A stretch of DNA of 64,000 nucleotides, taken from an uncultured Collinsella sp. (GTDB lineage: Bacteria; Actinomycetota; Coriobacteriia; Coriobacteriales; Coriobacteriaceae). Shown here in pieces: positions 1 to 7,724 of the stretch; the stretch's first letter is position 1; every line of letters starts with the position of its first letter. A model generated the notes under the pieces. That model was not told the origin of the DNA. It did no database searches and saw nothing but the letters and a program-made list of their open reading frames with translations. Location: the NCBI GenBank assembly GCA_902491565.1, contig CABUIE010000002.1, positions 109,807 through 173,806 on the forward strand, written 5' to 3'. Both the position numbers and the translations under genes were made by a program.

Positions 1-649
1 CCATAAGCTGCAGCGTCAGGTACAGGTTACGTTCGATGTTGGTGGCGTCGATGATGTCGATGATGGCGTCGGGGTTTTCGTCCAAGATGAATTGGCGGCT
101 GACGATCTCTTCGCCCGTGTACGGCGACAGGGAGTAAATGCCGGGCAGATCGGTAACGCTTGCCTCGGGATGGTTACGGATGGTGCCGTCCTTGCGGTCG
201 ACCGTCACGCCAGGAAAGTTACCGACGTGCTGGTTGGAGCCCGTAAGCTGGTTGAACAGCGTGGTCTTACCGCAGTTTTGGTTGCCGGCGAGGGCAAAAT
301 GCAGCGGTGCGCCCTCGGGCACGGCCGTTTTTGCCGCACGGGGCGAATACATCCCCTCGCCGAGTGCCGGATGCTCCGTCGTTCCGATTGCGGCGTTGGC
401 GCGCGGACCGGTATCGGTGTCGTGCACATCCACGAGCTCAATGCGTGCGGCATCATCCTTGCGCAGCGTCAACTCGTAGCCACGCAGGCGAATCTCGAGC
501 GGGTCGCCCATGGGGGCGTACTTCATCATGGTGACTTCGGTGCCCGGCGTTAGGCCCATGTCCAAAATATGCTGTCGGAGTGCCTGGTCGTCCGATGCCA
601 CCGATGCGACAACGGCGTCCTTTCCAATCTCGAGCGTATCGAGCTTCAC
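1..649 (-). CDS. feoB: FeoA-FeoB fusion ferrous iron transporter, 5' part only
   Basis: The reading frame enters from the right with GTG at 649 and runs off the left window edge, so only about 216 N-terminal residues are seen. A strong GGGGGAGG ribosome site lies about 8 bases before the GTG. Residues 1-75 form a FeoA-like SH3-type domain (LRQHILDMGLTPGTEV). After a linker comes the FeoB GTPase domain, with G1 GNQNCGKT near residues 121-129, then the G2 region VGNFPGVTVD, G3 DLPG and the continuation SRQFILDENPDAIIDIIDATN. FeoB imports Fe2+ across the inner membrane; the membrane part would lie outside the window. FeoA fused to FeoB is a known variant. Identity is secure; whether the gene is intact cannot be judged. 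Confidence 0.93.
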   Translation of the reverse strand, partial: MKLDTLEIGKDAVVASVASDDQALRQHILDMGLTPGTEVTMMKYAPMGDPLEIRLRGYELTLRKDDAARIELVDVHDTDTGPRANAAIGTTEHPALGEGMYSPRAAKTAVPEGAPLHFALAGNQNCGKTTLFNQLTGSNQHVGNFPGVTVDRKDGTIRNHPEASVTDLPGIYSLSPYTGEEIVSRQFILDENPDAIIDIIDATNIERNLYLTLQLM

Positions 650-698
650 GTCCGTGTTCCTCCCCCGGCGCCCACAGGGCGTTGCATTTATGTTCACC

Positions 699-728
699 TT
701 GGCTAACCGTTTGCCACGGCTAACCAAT
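699..728. promoter_or_regulatory. Possible iron-repressor half-sites upstream of feoB
   Basis: GGCTAACC occurs twice in direct orientation, at 701-708 and 719-726, 50-80 bases upstream of the feoB start. The octamer equals a half-site of the DtxR/IdeR operator family (TTAGGTTAGSCTAACCTAA). No full palindrome is present, so this is a suggestion based on the half-site match and on the iron-transport gene it precedes. Confidence 0.35.
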
Positions 729-810
729 TTAACCATGCATGATAGCGCGAACACACAACGATGTTCAATCAGCAAATTGGCGCAATGGGGACAGGCAGGA
801 GAGTTCAGGG

Positions 811-1015
811 CCATAGTTTCCCGATGAGGCCTCTCGGGGAAACTACATCCCAGAATTCCGGCTCGAAACGGGATATGGTTTCCCAAACAGGCCTCTTACG
901 GAAAATGCATCCCGGAATCCCCGCTCGAAACGGGACGCGCTTTCCCAGTCGAGGCCCTATGGGAAACTGCGTCCCACCTTGAAAGGCAAAACTGGGGCGC
1001 AGTTTCCGGACGGGG
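811..1015. repeat. Tandem array of imperfect hairpins, about 62-bp period
   Basis: Three successive inverted repeats sit between feoB and the esterase: TAGTTTCCC/GGGAAACTA (814-822, 837-845), GGGAT/ATCCC with inner TTTCC/GGAAA (870-913), and GGGACGC/GCGTCCC with inner TTTCCC/GGGAAA (932-975). Each has GAGGCC or AGGCCT near its loop. The segments 849-884 and 911-946 are direct copies (GAAT-CC-GCTCGAAACGGGA) offset by 62 bases. A degenerate fourth unit follows at 991-1010. No reading frame is conserved across the units. This resembles a REP/BIME-like array; function unknown. Confidence 0.6.
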
Positions 1016-1027
1016 CATCAAAAACGA

Positions 1028-1094
1028 AGTTGCGGTGGAATAGTTCCTGGATGGGCTGGTTGATGCCCCAGATAGGAACTATTTCACCGCAAGT
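1028..1094. repeat. Long palindromic repeat, copy A of a dispersed family
   Basis: The arms TTGCGGTGGAATAGTTCCT (1030-1048) and its reverse complement (1074-1092) match at 18 of 19 positions around a 25-base loop. The outer 13 bases of each arm, TTGCGGTGGAATA and TATTTCACCGCAA, recur at the ends of a second palindrome at 62067-62132, while the inner sequence differs. It lies just beyond the 3' end of the esterase gene. No U-tract follows, so a simple terminator role is not supported. Confidence 0.6.
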
Positions 1095-1121
1095 TATTGA
1101 AGAGCTTGGATGCCGGGACTC

Positions 1122-2021
1122 TTACAGATGGCGCTCGAGGAAGCGGAAGGCCAGGCGGATCCAGGGACGGACGGAAACCTGCTTGTCCTCGTTGTCGACC
1201 GCGGTGTTGGCGTTGCCGAGCGAAAGGCCATGACCACCCTGGTCGAAGACGTGCATCTCGCATGCAACGCCCTCCTCGGCCATGCGCTGCGCAAACGGGT
1301 AGACCTGCGCGATCGGCGCCGTCTTGTCGTCGGACACGCCCCACACAAAGGTCGGTGGCATCTGACGCGAAACATGCGTGGTGGGGCAGATGTCGGCCAG
1401 ATGCTCGTCAGTTGCCTCGCCGCCCGTCACCATCGACAGGTAGTCGTTGAGCAAATCGCGCCCCGTCTTGCCACCCGTCTTGGGCACACGCAAGTCAATG
1501 CGCGGATCGCGCGTCTGCATGTCGCGCACATAGGCAAAGTCGAGCAATGGATAGCCCAGCACCACGGCATCGGGACGAATGTCGTCCGGACGCGCCCCGG
1601 CAAGTGCCGCAAAGGGGCCGGTCTTCCACTGTGTTGCCAGCGAGGCGCAAATCATGCCGCCAGCAGAAAAGCCCACGACGCACACGCGCTTAGGATCGAC
1701 ATGCCACTCGTCGGCGTTGGCGCGCACCGTGGCGACCATCTTGGCAAGATCTGCCTGGGGATGCGGAAAGCTCACGTCACCCGTAGAACTCGTGACATAG
1801 TTGAGCACAAAGGCCTGGTAACCGTGATCCAAAAACGCAAACGCCACAGGATCCTGCTCATGCGGAGCGATATGCGTAAACGCACCTCCGCCACAGATAA
1901 TCACCGCGGGGCGGCGGCCATTCGGTTTATCGGGCAACGGCTCGGCACCCAAATACGTAAACGTCGCCGGATAATCCTCGGTCGGCTCCTCGCCCCACAG
2001 CGCATGGTTCTCGACAATCAT
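1122..2021 (-). CDS. Alpha/beta-hydrolase, probable carbohydrate or acetyl esterase
   Basis: A 299-residue soluble hydrolase. Visible motifs are an oxyanion-type CGGG (residues 43-46, in place of the usual HGGG), the nucleophile elbow GFSAGG with Ser119, an acidic residue at Asp231/232 (WGVSDDKTAP) and His264 in GGHGLS, giving a complete Ser-Asp-His triad. The layout matches the BD-FAE/acetyl-xylan-esterase-like branch, which removes acyl groups from sugars or small esters. There is no signal peptide, so it acts in the cytoplasm. The ATG at 2021 follows GAAGGGAG at good spacing. It stands alone between intergenic repeats and the divergent crr gene. The exact substrate is unknown. Confidence 0.8.
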   Translation of the reverse strand: MIVENHALWGEEPTEDYPATFTYLGAEPLPDKPNGRRPAVIICGGGAFTHIAPHEQDPVAFAFLDHGYQAFVLNYVTSSTGDVSFPHPQADLAKMVATVRANADEWHVDPKRVCVVGFSAGGMICASLATQWKTGPFAALAGARPDDIRPDAVVLGYPLLDFAYVRDMQTRDPRIDLRVPKTGGKTGRDLLNDYLSMVTGGEATDEHLADICPTTHVSRQMPPTFVWGVSDDKTAPIAQVYPFAQRMAEEGVACEMHVFDQGGHGLSLGNANTAVDNEDKQVSVRPWIRLAFRFLERHL

Positions 2022-2206
2022 ATGTGCTCCCTTCGCGCAAATTATGCGCCCTTATTTTTCGCCTTCAAGCGTACCCCACTTGAACCCGTGGCGCAGAAAC
2101 ACTCCGGCAATAAGTTTCCCTTCAACTGATATATCACATAATCCCAGTTCAGAGGTATCGTTGAGCAGCGTAGAATAGGGGCGTTGACCAAGCCGCGAAA
2201 CACATG

Positions 2207-2218
2207 TGAAACGTTTCC
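2207..2218 (+). promoter_or_regulatory. cre-like operator upstream of crr
   Basis: TGAAACGTTTCC contains a perfect GAAACGTTTC palindrome, 47 bases before the crr start. It fits the catabolite-response element and general LacI-family operator pattern. A LacI/CcpA-type regulator is inferred; none is encoded nearby. Confidence 0.45.
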
Positions 2219-2264
2219 GGCAAACCAAACGCGCGATATGCGCCTATTTAAGTTGGAGGCAACT

Positions 2265-2828
2265 ATGGGTCTGCTCGATTCGCTTAAGTCCACCTTCACC
2301 TCGACCGGCGAGGCGTCCGTTCCGCCCGCAGCAAGCTTCGCTACCCGCGAAGGCGTCATCTATGCCCCCGTCAACGGCGTGCTCGTCAACCTGAACGAGG
2401 TTCCCGACGAGACGATCGCCTCGGGCATGCTTGGCCAGGGCTATGGCATCGAGCCCATTACCGGCACCATCTATGCGCCCGCCAACGGCCGCATCGGTGC
2501 CACCACTGTCACCAACCACTCCATCGGCATGATCACCGAGGACGGTCTGCGCGTGTTCATCCATGTTGGCCTGGGCACCGTGGAAATGAACGGCAAGGGT
2601 TTTGCCCGCTTTGTCGAGATGGGCGATGTGGTCAAGGCAGGCCAGCCGCTCATCAGCTTCGACCGCGAGGCCATTAAGGCCGCTGGTCACGAGGACATCG
2701 TGACCGTCATCGTCTCCGAGCTCGATCGTCTTAAGAGCATCGACCATGTCGGCGAGTCTGGAACGCTTATCGGCGGCAACCCGCTCGTCAAGCTTGGCGA
2801 CCCGCTGCTGGTTGCCAAGACCAAGTAG
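2265..2828 (+). CDS. crr: PTS glucose-type IIA protein (stand-alone)
   Basis: A 187-residue single-domain IIA(Glc) protein of the phosphotransferase system, a cytoplasmic carrier that passes phosphate from HPr to IIB domains. The two conserved histidines are in place: His85 in TNHSIGM and the phosphorylated His100 in FIHVGLGTVEMNGKGF. The downstream GDVVKAGQPLISFD and VTVIVSELD match the family. An in-frame upstream extension exists, but ATG 2265 has GGAGG at ideal spacing and gives the usual length. It is monocistronic, ending at a terminator. Since the PTS IIBC at 21628 lacks a IIA domain, this protein could serve it. A cre-like site lies upstream. Confidence 0.92.
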   Translation: MGLLDSLKSTFTSTGEASVPPAASFATREGVIYAPVNGVLVNLNEVPDETIASGMLGQGYGIEPITGTIYAPANGRIGATTVTNHSIGMITEDGLRVFIHVGLGTVEMNGKGFARFVEMGDVVKAGQPLISFDREAIKAAGHEDIVTVIVSELDRLKSIDHVGESGTLIGGNPLVKLGDPLLVAKTK

Positions 2829-2865
2829 CCAGGCCCCACGCCACACAGCCAAAAGGCACCTCGTC

Positions 2866-2900
2866 AAGCGCCCACGACCATTTGGCCGCGGGCGCTTTTC
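2866..2900 (+). terminator. Terminator after crr
   Basis: AAGCGCCC (2866-2873) pairs with GGGCGCTT (2890-2897), followed by TTTCGTTT. It separates crr from asnS. Confidence 0.75.
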
Positions 2901-3009
2901 GTTTGAAAAACCATCCCGCCAATGCCTTATCTGTATAGCCCAAATGAGCCGAGCTGCTAGAATATCGAACTGTATGGATAACTATCATTCAACCGTTATG
3001 GGAGGATAC

Positions 3010-4413
3010 GTGAACCGCACCAAAATCGCGCAGCTCTATGCCGATGCCGAGCCGCTCGGCGGCCAGACCGTCACCGTCGCCGGCTGGGTCAAGTCCGTCC
3101 GCGACATGAAGAACTTTGGCTTCGTTACGCTCAACGACGGCAGCTGCTTCCGCGACCTGCAGGTCGTCATGAACCGCGAGGCACTCGACAACTACGACGA
3201 GATCGCCCATCAAAACGTCTCGGCCGCACTCATTTGCACCGGCACCGTCAAGCTGACCCCCGATGCGCCCCAGCCTTTCGAGCTTTCTGCCACCTCCATC
3301 GAGGTCGAGGGCGTCAGCGCCCCGGATTACCCGCTGCAGAAGAAGCGCGCAACCGTCGAGTTCCTGCGCACCCAGCAGCACCTGCGCCCGCGCACCAACC
3401 TGTTCCGCGCCGTGTTCCGCATCCGCTCTGTCGCGGCTGCCGCCATCCACCGCTTCTTCCAGGAGCAGGGCTTTGTCTACGTCAACACCCCCATCATCAC
3501 CACGAGTGACTGCGAGGGCGCCGGCGAGATGTTCCGCGTGACCACGCTCGACCCCAAAAATCCGCCCCTCACCGAGTCCGGCGAGGTCGACTGGAGCCAG
3601 GACTTCTTCGGCAAGCATGCAAGCCTCACCGTGTCCGGCCAGCTCAATGCCGAGAACTTTGCCATGGCCTTTGGCGACGTGTACACCTTTGGCCCCACCT
3701 TCCGTGCCGAGAACTCCAACACCACGCGCCACGCCGCCGAGTTTTGGATGATCGAGCCCGAGATGGCCTTTGCCGACCTTAACGACTACATGGATAACGC
3801 CGAGGCCATGCTCAAGTACGTCCTTAAGGACGTCATGGCCACCTGCCCCGACGAGCTCAATATGCTCAACAAGTTTGTGGACAAGGGTCTGCTCGAGCGC
3901 CTGGACCATGTCGCCAACTCCGACTTCGCCCGCGTTACCTACACCGAGGCCGTCGAAATCCTGGAGCAGGCAGTCGCTGCTGGCCACCAGTTTGATTACC
4001 CCGTCAGCTGGGGCATCGACCTGCAGACCGAGCACGAGCGCTTCCTGACCGAGGAGCACTTTAAGCGCCCGACCTTCGTGACCGACTACCCGGCCGAGAT
4101 CAAGGCGTTCTACATGCGCATGAACGAGGACGGCAAGACCGTCGCCGCCGCCGACTGCCTGGTTCCCGGTATCGGCGAGATTATCGGCGGCTCCCAGCGC
4201 GAGGAGCGCCTGGATCTGCTCGAGGCCCGCATCAAGGACCTGGGCATGAATCCCGAGCAGTACAAGTACTACCTTGACCTGCGCCGCTACGGTTCCTGCA
4301 AGCACGCCGGCTACGGTCTGGGCTTCGAGCGCTTGGTCATGTATCTGACCGGCGTGGGCAACATCCGCGACGTCCTGCCGCACCCGCGCACCGTGGGCAA
4401 CGCCGACTTCTAA
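3010..4413 (+). CDS. asnS: Asparagine--tRNA ligase
   Basis: A 467-residue class II aminoacyl-tRNA synthetase that charges tRNA-Asn. The N-terminal OB-fold anticodon-binding domain (VTVAGWVKSVRDMKNFGFVTLNDGS) is followed by the catalytic core with motif 2 FRAENSNTTRHAAEFWMIEPE and motif 3 GLGFERLVMYLTG. Length equals the family norm (466 in E. coli). An open frame extends upstream, but GTG 3010 follows GGGAGG at correct spacing and begins exactly where the family begins. Flanked by terminators, so probably monocistronic. No T-box-like leader was recognised upstream. Confidence 0.96.
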   Translation: MNRTKIAQLYADAEPLGGQTVTVAGWVKSVRDMKNFGFVTLNDGSCFRDLQVVMNREALDNYDEIAHQNVSAALICTGTVKLTPDAPQPFELSATSIEVEGVSAPDYPLQKKRATVEFLRTQQHLRPRTNLFRAVFRIRSVAAAAIHRFFQEQGFVYVNTPIITTSDCEGAGEMFRVTTLDPKNPPLTESGEVDWSQDFFGKHASLTVSGQLNAENFAMAFGDVYTFGPTFRAENSNTTRHAAEFWMIEPEMAFADLNDYMDNAEAMLKYVLKDVMATCPDELNMLNKFVDKGLLERLDHVANSDFARVTYTEAVEILEQAVAAGHQFDYPVSWGIDLQTEHERFLTEEHFKRPTFVTDYPAEIKAFYMRMNEDGKTVAAADCLVPGIGEIIGGSQREERLDLLEARIKDLGMNPEQYKYYLDLRRYGSCKHAGYGLGFERLVMYLTGVGNIRDVLPHPRTVGNADF

Positions 4414-4459
4414 TCGTCGGACGCTAGCTCGCGTCGCCACACGCCAACGCTCATCGCAT

Positions 4460-4496
4460 AAGCGTCTCTCGACATCGGTCGAGAGACGCTTTTTTC
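4460..4496 (+). terminator. Strong terminator after asnS
   Basis: A 14-bp perfect stem AAGCGTCTCTCGAC / GTCGAGAGACGCTT with an ATCG loop, followed by TTTTTC. Confidence 0.92.
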
Positions 4497-4554
4497 AACA
4501 GCATCCGTCAAGCTTTTGGCAAGTTTTTGGTCAGTTGAGCAGGGCTGTTGAAAA
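4492..4554. promoter_or_regulatory. Inverted repeat upstream of the WYL regulator
   Basis: TTTTCAACAGC (4492-4502) and GCTGTTGAAAA (4544-4554) form perfect 11-bp arms in the regulator's upstream region. GCTGTTGAAA recurs at 4683-4692 inside the start of the gene, and a related GGCTGTTGTAAAA lies at 5521-5533 before the ABC-transporter operon. This may be the regulator's own operator; inferred only from repetition and position. Confidence 0.35.
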
Positions 4555-4671
4555 CTCGGCCCGCCGTTTGCCGACGACTACCGACCGCCCAGAGCGCCCT
4601 GCGCCCCTGGGAAAGCCCCACGTCCTAGGCTCCATACCGTCGCCACCCAAAACGGAAAGGACGTGGGCACG

Positions 4672-5457
4672 ATGACCGAAGCCGCTGTTGAAACCTACGA
4701 CACCACGACGAGGGGCGCCGCCTCGATGGCAGCCTATCGCGCCGTTCGCATCCTGCAGCTCTTGAGCGAAAACACCGGCGAAGACAAGGCCATGCTTTCC
4801 GATGAGCTGATCCGGCGCCTCGCCCATCCCGACGACCCCGCCCGCATGCCCATCTCGGCGGCGCGGCGCAGCATCTACACCGCCATCTCCGCGCTTCGCC
4901 ATGCCGGATACGAAATTGAGTACAAACGCGGCGTGGGCTACAAACTTCTTACCCGCCCGCTCACCGATGAAGAGATCATCCGGCTCCACGGTATGGTCAT
5001 GCGCAACCGCTCCACGCCTATCGCTATCCGCAAGAGCATGGCGCAGCACTTAGTTGCCATGGCGAGCGCCGACGTTCGCGGCTACCTCGATACACCCGAA
5101 CCCGCTCCAAGCGCAGGCAGCAAGGCTACCAAGGCAACACGCACGCCCATCAAGCGCATCGACACGTGCGAGCTCGTCGAGCAGGCCATCGACCACGGAA
5201 CCACGGTGAGTTTTGATATTTCGAGCGTCACGACACGCGGCGAAACCGAAGCAGCACGGATGACACTCCGTCCCTTTGCCATCAGGCAGCGCGATGGCAT
5301 CTCGTATCTGCTGGGAACGGTCTACGACGCCCGAGGCACCGACGATACGCTGCGCACCGTCGAGATCGCCCGTATGAGAAACGTCACCACACGTCTCCTC
5401 GACGGCAAGAAGCTCTTCGCCGCCCTAGACGAGGACGACGCCTCCTCCGCCGCATAA
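4672..5457 (+). CDS. HTH / WYL-type transcriptional regulator
   Basis: A 261-residue protein. Residues about 18-95 form a winged-helix-like N-terminus (YRAVRILQLLSENTG...SIYTAISALRHAGYEIEYKRGVGYKLL). The C-terminal half (ELVEQAIDHGTTVSFDIS...LRPFAIRQRDGISYLLGTVYDARGTDDTLRTVEIARMRNVTTR) has the length and strand pattern of a WYL domain, though the diagnostic W-Y-L triplet is not conserved. Such proteins are ligand-responsive DNA-binding regulators. ATG 4672 is preferred to GTG 4663 because AAAGGA (4655-4660) is too close to the GTG. It is followed by the ABC transporter genes after about 160 bases and may control them. Ligand unknown. Confidence 0.7.
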   Translation: MTEAAVETYDTTTRGAASMAAYRAVRILQLLSENTGEDKAMLSDELIRRLAHPDDPARMPISAARRSIYTAISALRHAGYEIEYKRGVGYKLLTRPLTDEEIIRLHGMVMRNRSTPIAIRKSMAQHLVAMASADVRGYLDTPEPAPSAGSKATKATRTPIKRIDTCELVEQAIDHGTTVSFDISSVTTRGETEAARMTLRPFAIRQRDGISYLLGTVYDARGTDDTLRTVEIARMRNVTTRLLDGKKLFAALDEDDASSAA

Positions 5458-5616
5458 GACCCTCCGCCGCCCATTCGACTACCCGTACCGCCCATCCGAT
5501 TCTGTATTAAAAACCCGCCAGGCTGTTGTAAAAATGGACATCAGCGCTACTATAGTTCCACTTGCACTTTGTCCCAGTGCAGTGTTTCCAGCCATTTTTA
5601 TACTGGGGGTAATGAT

Positions 5617-6597
5617 ATGAAGGACATCACCATCAGCCGCAGGAGCCTTCTGGTCTCCGCTGGCCTGCTCGCGCTCGCCCCGCTCGCCGGATGCGGCGGC
5701 AACTCTGGTTCCGGCTCTGCTGCCGCCGGTTCCGACTACACTATCGGCGTTCTGCAGCTCACCGAGCACTCCGCACTCGATGCCGCCAACGACGGCTTTG
5801 TCAAGGCCATCAAGGAGAGCGGCCTTAAGGTCAAGATCGACCAGAAGAACGCCCAGAACGACCAGTCCACGTGTAAGTCCATTGCTGACAAGTTTGTGGG
5901 CGACAACGTCAACCTGATTTATGCCATCGCCACGCCCGCCGCGCAGGCTGCCGCCGGCGCCACGGCCGATATCCCCATCGTGGGCTGCGCCATCACCGAC
6001 TACGCCGCCTCCGGCCTGGTCCAGGACAACGACAAGCCGGGCACCAACGTCACGGGCGCTTCCGACCTCACCCCGGTCGCCGAGCAGCTCGAGATGATGC
6101 AGAAGGTCCTGCCCGACGTTAAAAAGGTCGGCCTGCTCTACTGCACCGCCGAGTCCAACTCCGACGTCCAGATCAAGGCCGCCGAGAAGGAGCTCGACAA
6201 GCTGGGCCTCGAGTACACCGATTTCACCGTCTCGAGCTCCAACGAGATTCAGTCCGTCGTCGAGTCTGCCGTGGGCAAGGTCGACGCGCTGTACTCCCCC
6301 ACCGACAACACCATCGCCGCGGGCGCCTCGCAGGTGGGCCAGATCTGCAAGGAGAACAAGCTTCCCTTCGTGACTGGCGAGGAGGGCATGTGCATGGCCG
6401 GCGGCCTGTTCACCCTCTCCATCAATTACGAGGATCTGGGCTACGCCGCGGGCGAGATGGCCGTCAAGATTCTGAAGGGCGAGGCCAAGCCCGAAGACAT
6501 GCCTATCAAGCACCTCTCGAGCAAGGACCTGGTCGTCGTCAAGAACGACGAGATGGCCGAGGCCCTGGGCATCGACCTTTCCGCTCTGGACGCGTAA
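5617..6597 (+). CDS. ABC transporter substrate-binding lipoprotein
   Basis: 326 residues. The N-terminus MKDITISRRSLLVS...LAPLAGC ends in a lipobox (LAGC, Cys26), so the mature protein is a membrane-anchored lipoprotein; the Arg8-Arg9 pair could also direct Tat export. The body (YTIGVLQLTEHSALDAANDGFVKAIKESG, IYAIATPAAQAAAG, DIPIVGCAITDYAASGLV) matches the ABC_sub_bind (TrpX-like) family, which takes up tryptophan, tyrosine or other small metabolites. ATG 5617 has GGGGGT upstream. It heads a three-gene system with the permease and ATPase downstream. The substrate cannot be assigned from sequence. Confidence 0.87.
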   Translation: MKDITISRRSLLVSAGLLALAPLAGCGGNSGSGSAAAGSDYTIGVLQLTEHSALDAANDGFVKAIKESGLKVKIDQKNAQNDQSTCKSIADKFVGDNVNLIYAIATPAAQAAAGATADIPIVGCAITDYAASGLVQDNDKPGTNVTGASDLTPVAEQLEMMQKVLPDVKKVGLLYCTAESNSDVQIKAAEKELDKLGLEYTDFTVSSSNEIQSVVESAVGKVDALYSPTDNTIAAGASQVGQICKENKLPFVTGEEGMCMAGGLFTLSINYEDLGYAAGEMAVKILKGEAKPEDMPIKHLSSKDLVVVKNDEMAEALGIDLSALDA

Positions 6598-6666
6598 TGC
6601 TATACGCGGCATGCGTCTAGAGCCCGTGCTCGCGCTTTAGCTGCGTTATTCAATATCTGAGCCACA

Positions 6667-6706
6667 GGGGCGGGCGCTGTAGACCGGCGTCCGCCCTGCT
6701 TGTTTC
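6667..6706 (+). terminator. Intercistronic terminator-like hairpin in the ABC operon
   Basis: GGGCGGGCGC (6668-6677) pairs with GCGTCCGCCC (6687-6696) with one mismatch, followed by TGCTTGTTTC. Its place between binding protein and permease suggests partial termination, giving more binding protein than membrane components. Confidence 0.6.
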
Positions 6707-6800
6707 AGGTAAAACAAAACGTCTGTCCGCAGCTCTTCTATGCATTGTTACCGCTATTATGGTGAATCACGTGTCCACCCTATCCTAGGAGGTATGAAGC

Positions 6801-7724
6801 ATGCTCATTGCATTGCAGGGCGCCGTTTCGCAGGGCGTCCTCTGGGGCATTATGGTGCTTGGCGTGTTTATCACGTTCCGCCTGCTCGACATTCCCGATA
6901 TGACCTGCGACGGCAGCTTTGCCCTCGGCGGCTGCGTCTGCGCTGTGCTCATCGTCAATAACAACGTCGACCCGCTGCTCGCCGTGCTGGCCGGTATGTG
7001 CGCCGGCGCCATCGCGGGTGCCGTCACGGGCATTTTGACCACCGTCTTCGAGATTCCCGCGATCCTCGCCGGAATCCTCACCCAGATCAGCCTGTGGTCC
7101 ATCAACCTGCGCATCATGGGCAAGTCCAATACGCCAATTCTTGCCAAGGGCACCGTGTTCTCGGCCGTCAGCAATATGACCGGTCTGCCGCAGTCCACCG
7201 TTGCCATCATCTTGGGCATCCTGCTCGCCGTGGCTATCGTTGCCATCCTGTATTGGTTCTTTGGCACCGAGATCGGCTCGGCGCTGCGCGCCACCGGCAA
7301 CAACGAGTACATGATCCGCGCTCTGGGCGTCAACACCAACTCCACCAAGATGATCGCCCTCGTGCTCTCCAACGCCCTCATCGGCCTTTCGGGCGCGCTT
7401 ATCTGCCAGAGCCAGAAGTATGCCGACATTGGTATGGGCACCGGTGCCATCGTTATCGGTCTTGCCGCCATTGTTATCGGTGAGGTGCTCGGCCGTCTGC
7501 TGCCCGGCGGCCTCACGCAGTTTAGCGTCCGTCTTGCCTCCGCCGTCTTTGGCTCCGTGGTGTACTTCCTTATCCGCGCCATCGTGCTGCAGTTGGGCAT
7601 GGACGCCAACGACATGAAGTTGCTCTCCGCTGTGATCGTCGCCGTGGCCCTGTGCGTGCCCGTGGTTTGGGAGCGCTATAAGCTCCGCAGCTCCTACACG
7701 AAGGGGGATGAGGCAGATGCTTAA
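6801..7724 (+). CDS. ABC transporter permease
   Basis: A 307-residue polytopic membrane protein of the branched-chain-amino-acid-like permease family (BPD_transp_2). Hydrophobic segments cover most of the chain; conserved stretches include LLDIPDMTCDGSFALGG near the N-terminus and FFGTEIGSALRATGNNEYMIRALGVNTNSTKMIALVLSNALIGLSGAL, the ATPase-coupling region. AGGAGGT lies 7 bases before ATG 6801. The gene overlaps the start of the ATPase by 8 bases, so the two are translationally coupled. With the TrpX-like lipoprotein upstream this is a complete importer. Confidence 0.9.
   Translation: MLIALQGAVSQGVLWGIMVLGVFITFRLLDIPDMTCDGSFALGGCVCAVLIVNNNVDPLLAVLAGMCAGAIAGAVTGILTTVFEIPAILAGILTQISLWSINLRIMGKSNTPILAKGTVFSAVSNMTGLPQSTVAIILGILLAVAIVAILYWFFGTEIGSALRATGNNEYMIRALGVNTNSTKMIALVLSNALIGLSGALICQSQKYADIGMGTGAIVIGLAAIVIGEVLGRLLPGGLTQFSVRLASAVFGSVVYFLIRAIVLQLGMDANDMKLLSAVIVAVALCVPVVWERYKLRSSYTKGDEADA

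Noticed and set aside
811..1015. Possible CRISPR or coding repeat
   Set aside because: Units are imperfect hairpins with differing sequence and no open frame through them; treated as a REP-like array.
2244..2867. Long open frames antisense to crr, asnS, tuf, clpC and the activase gene
   Set aside because: All lie opposite well-identified genes, are rich in codon-mirrored residues and have no ribosome sites or family features.
2829..3009. T-box leader for asnS
   Set aside because: No T-box AGGGUGGNACCGCG-like sequence or antiterminator seen; only the crr terminator is present.
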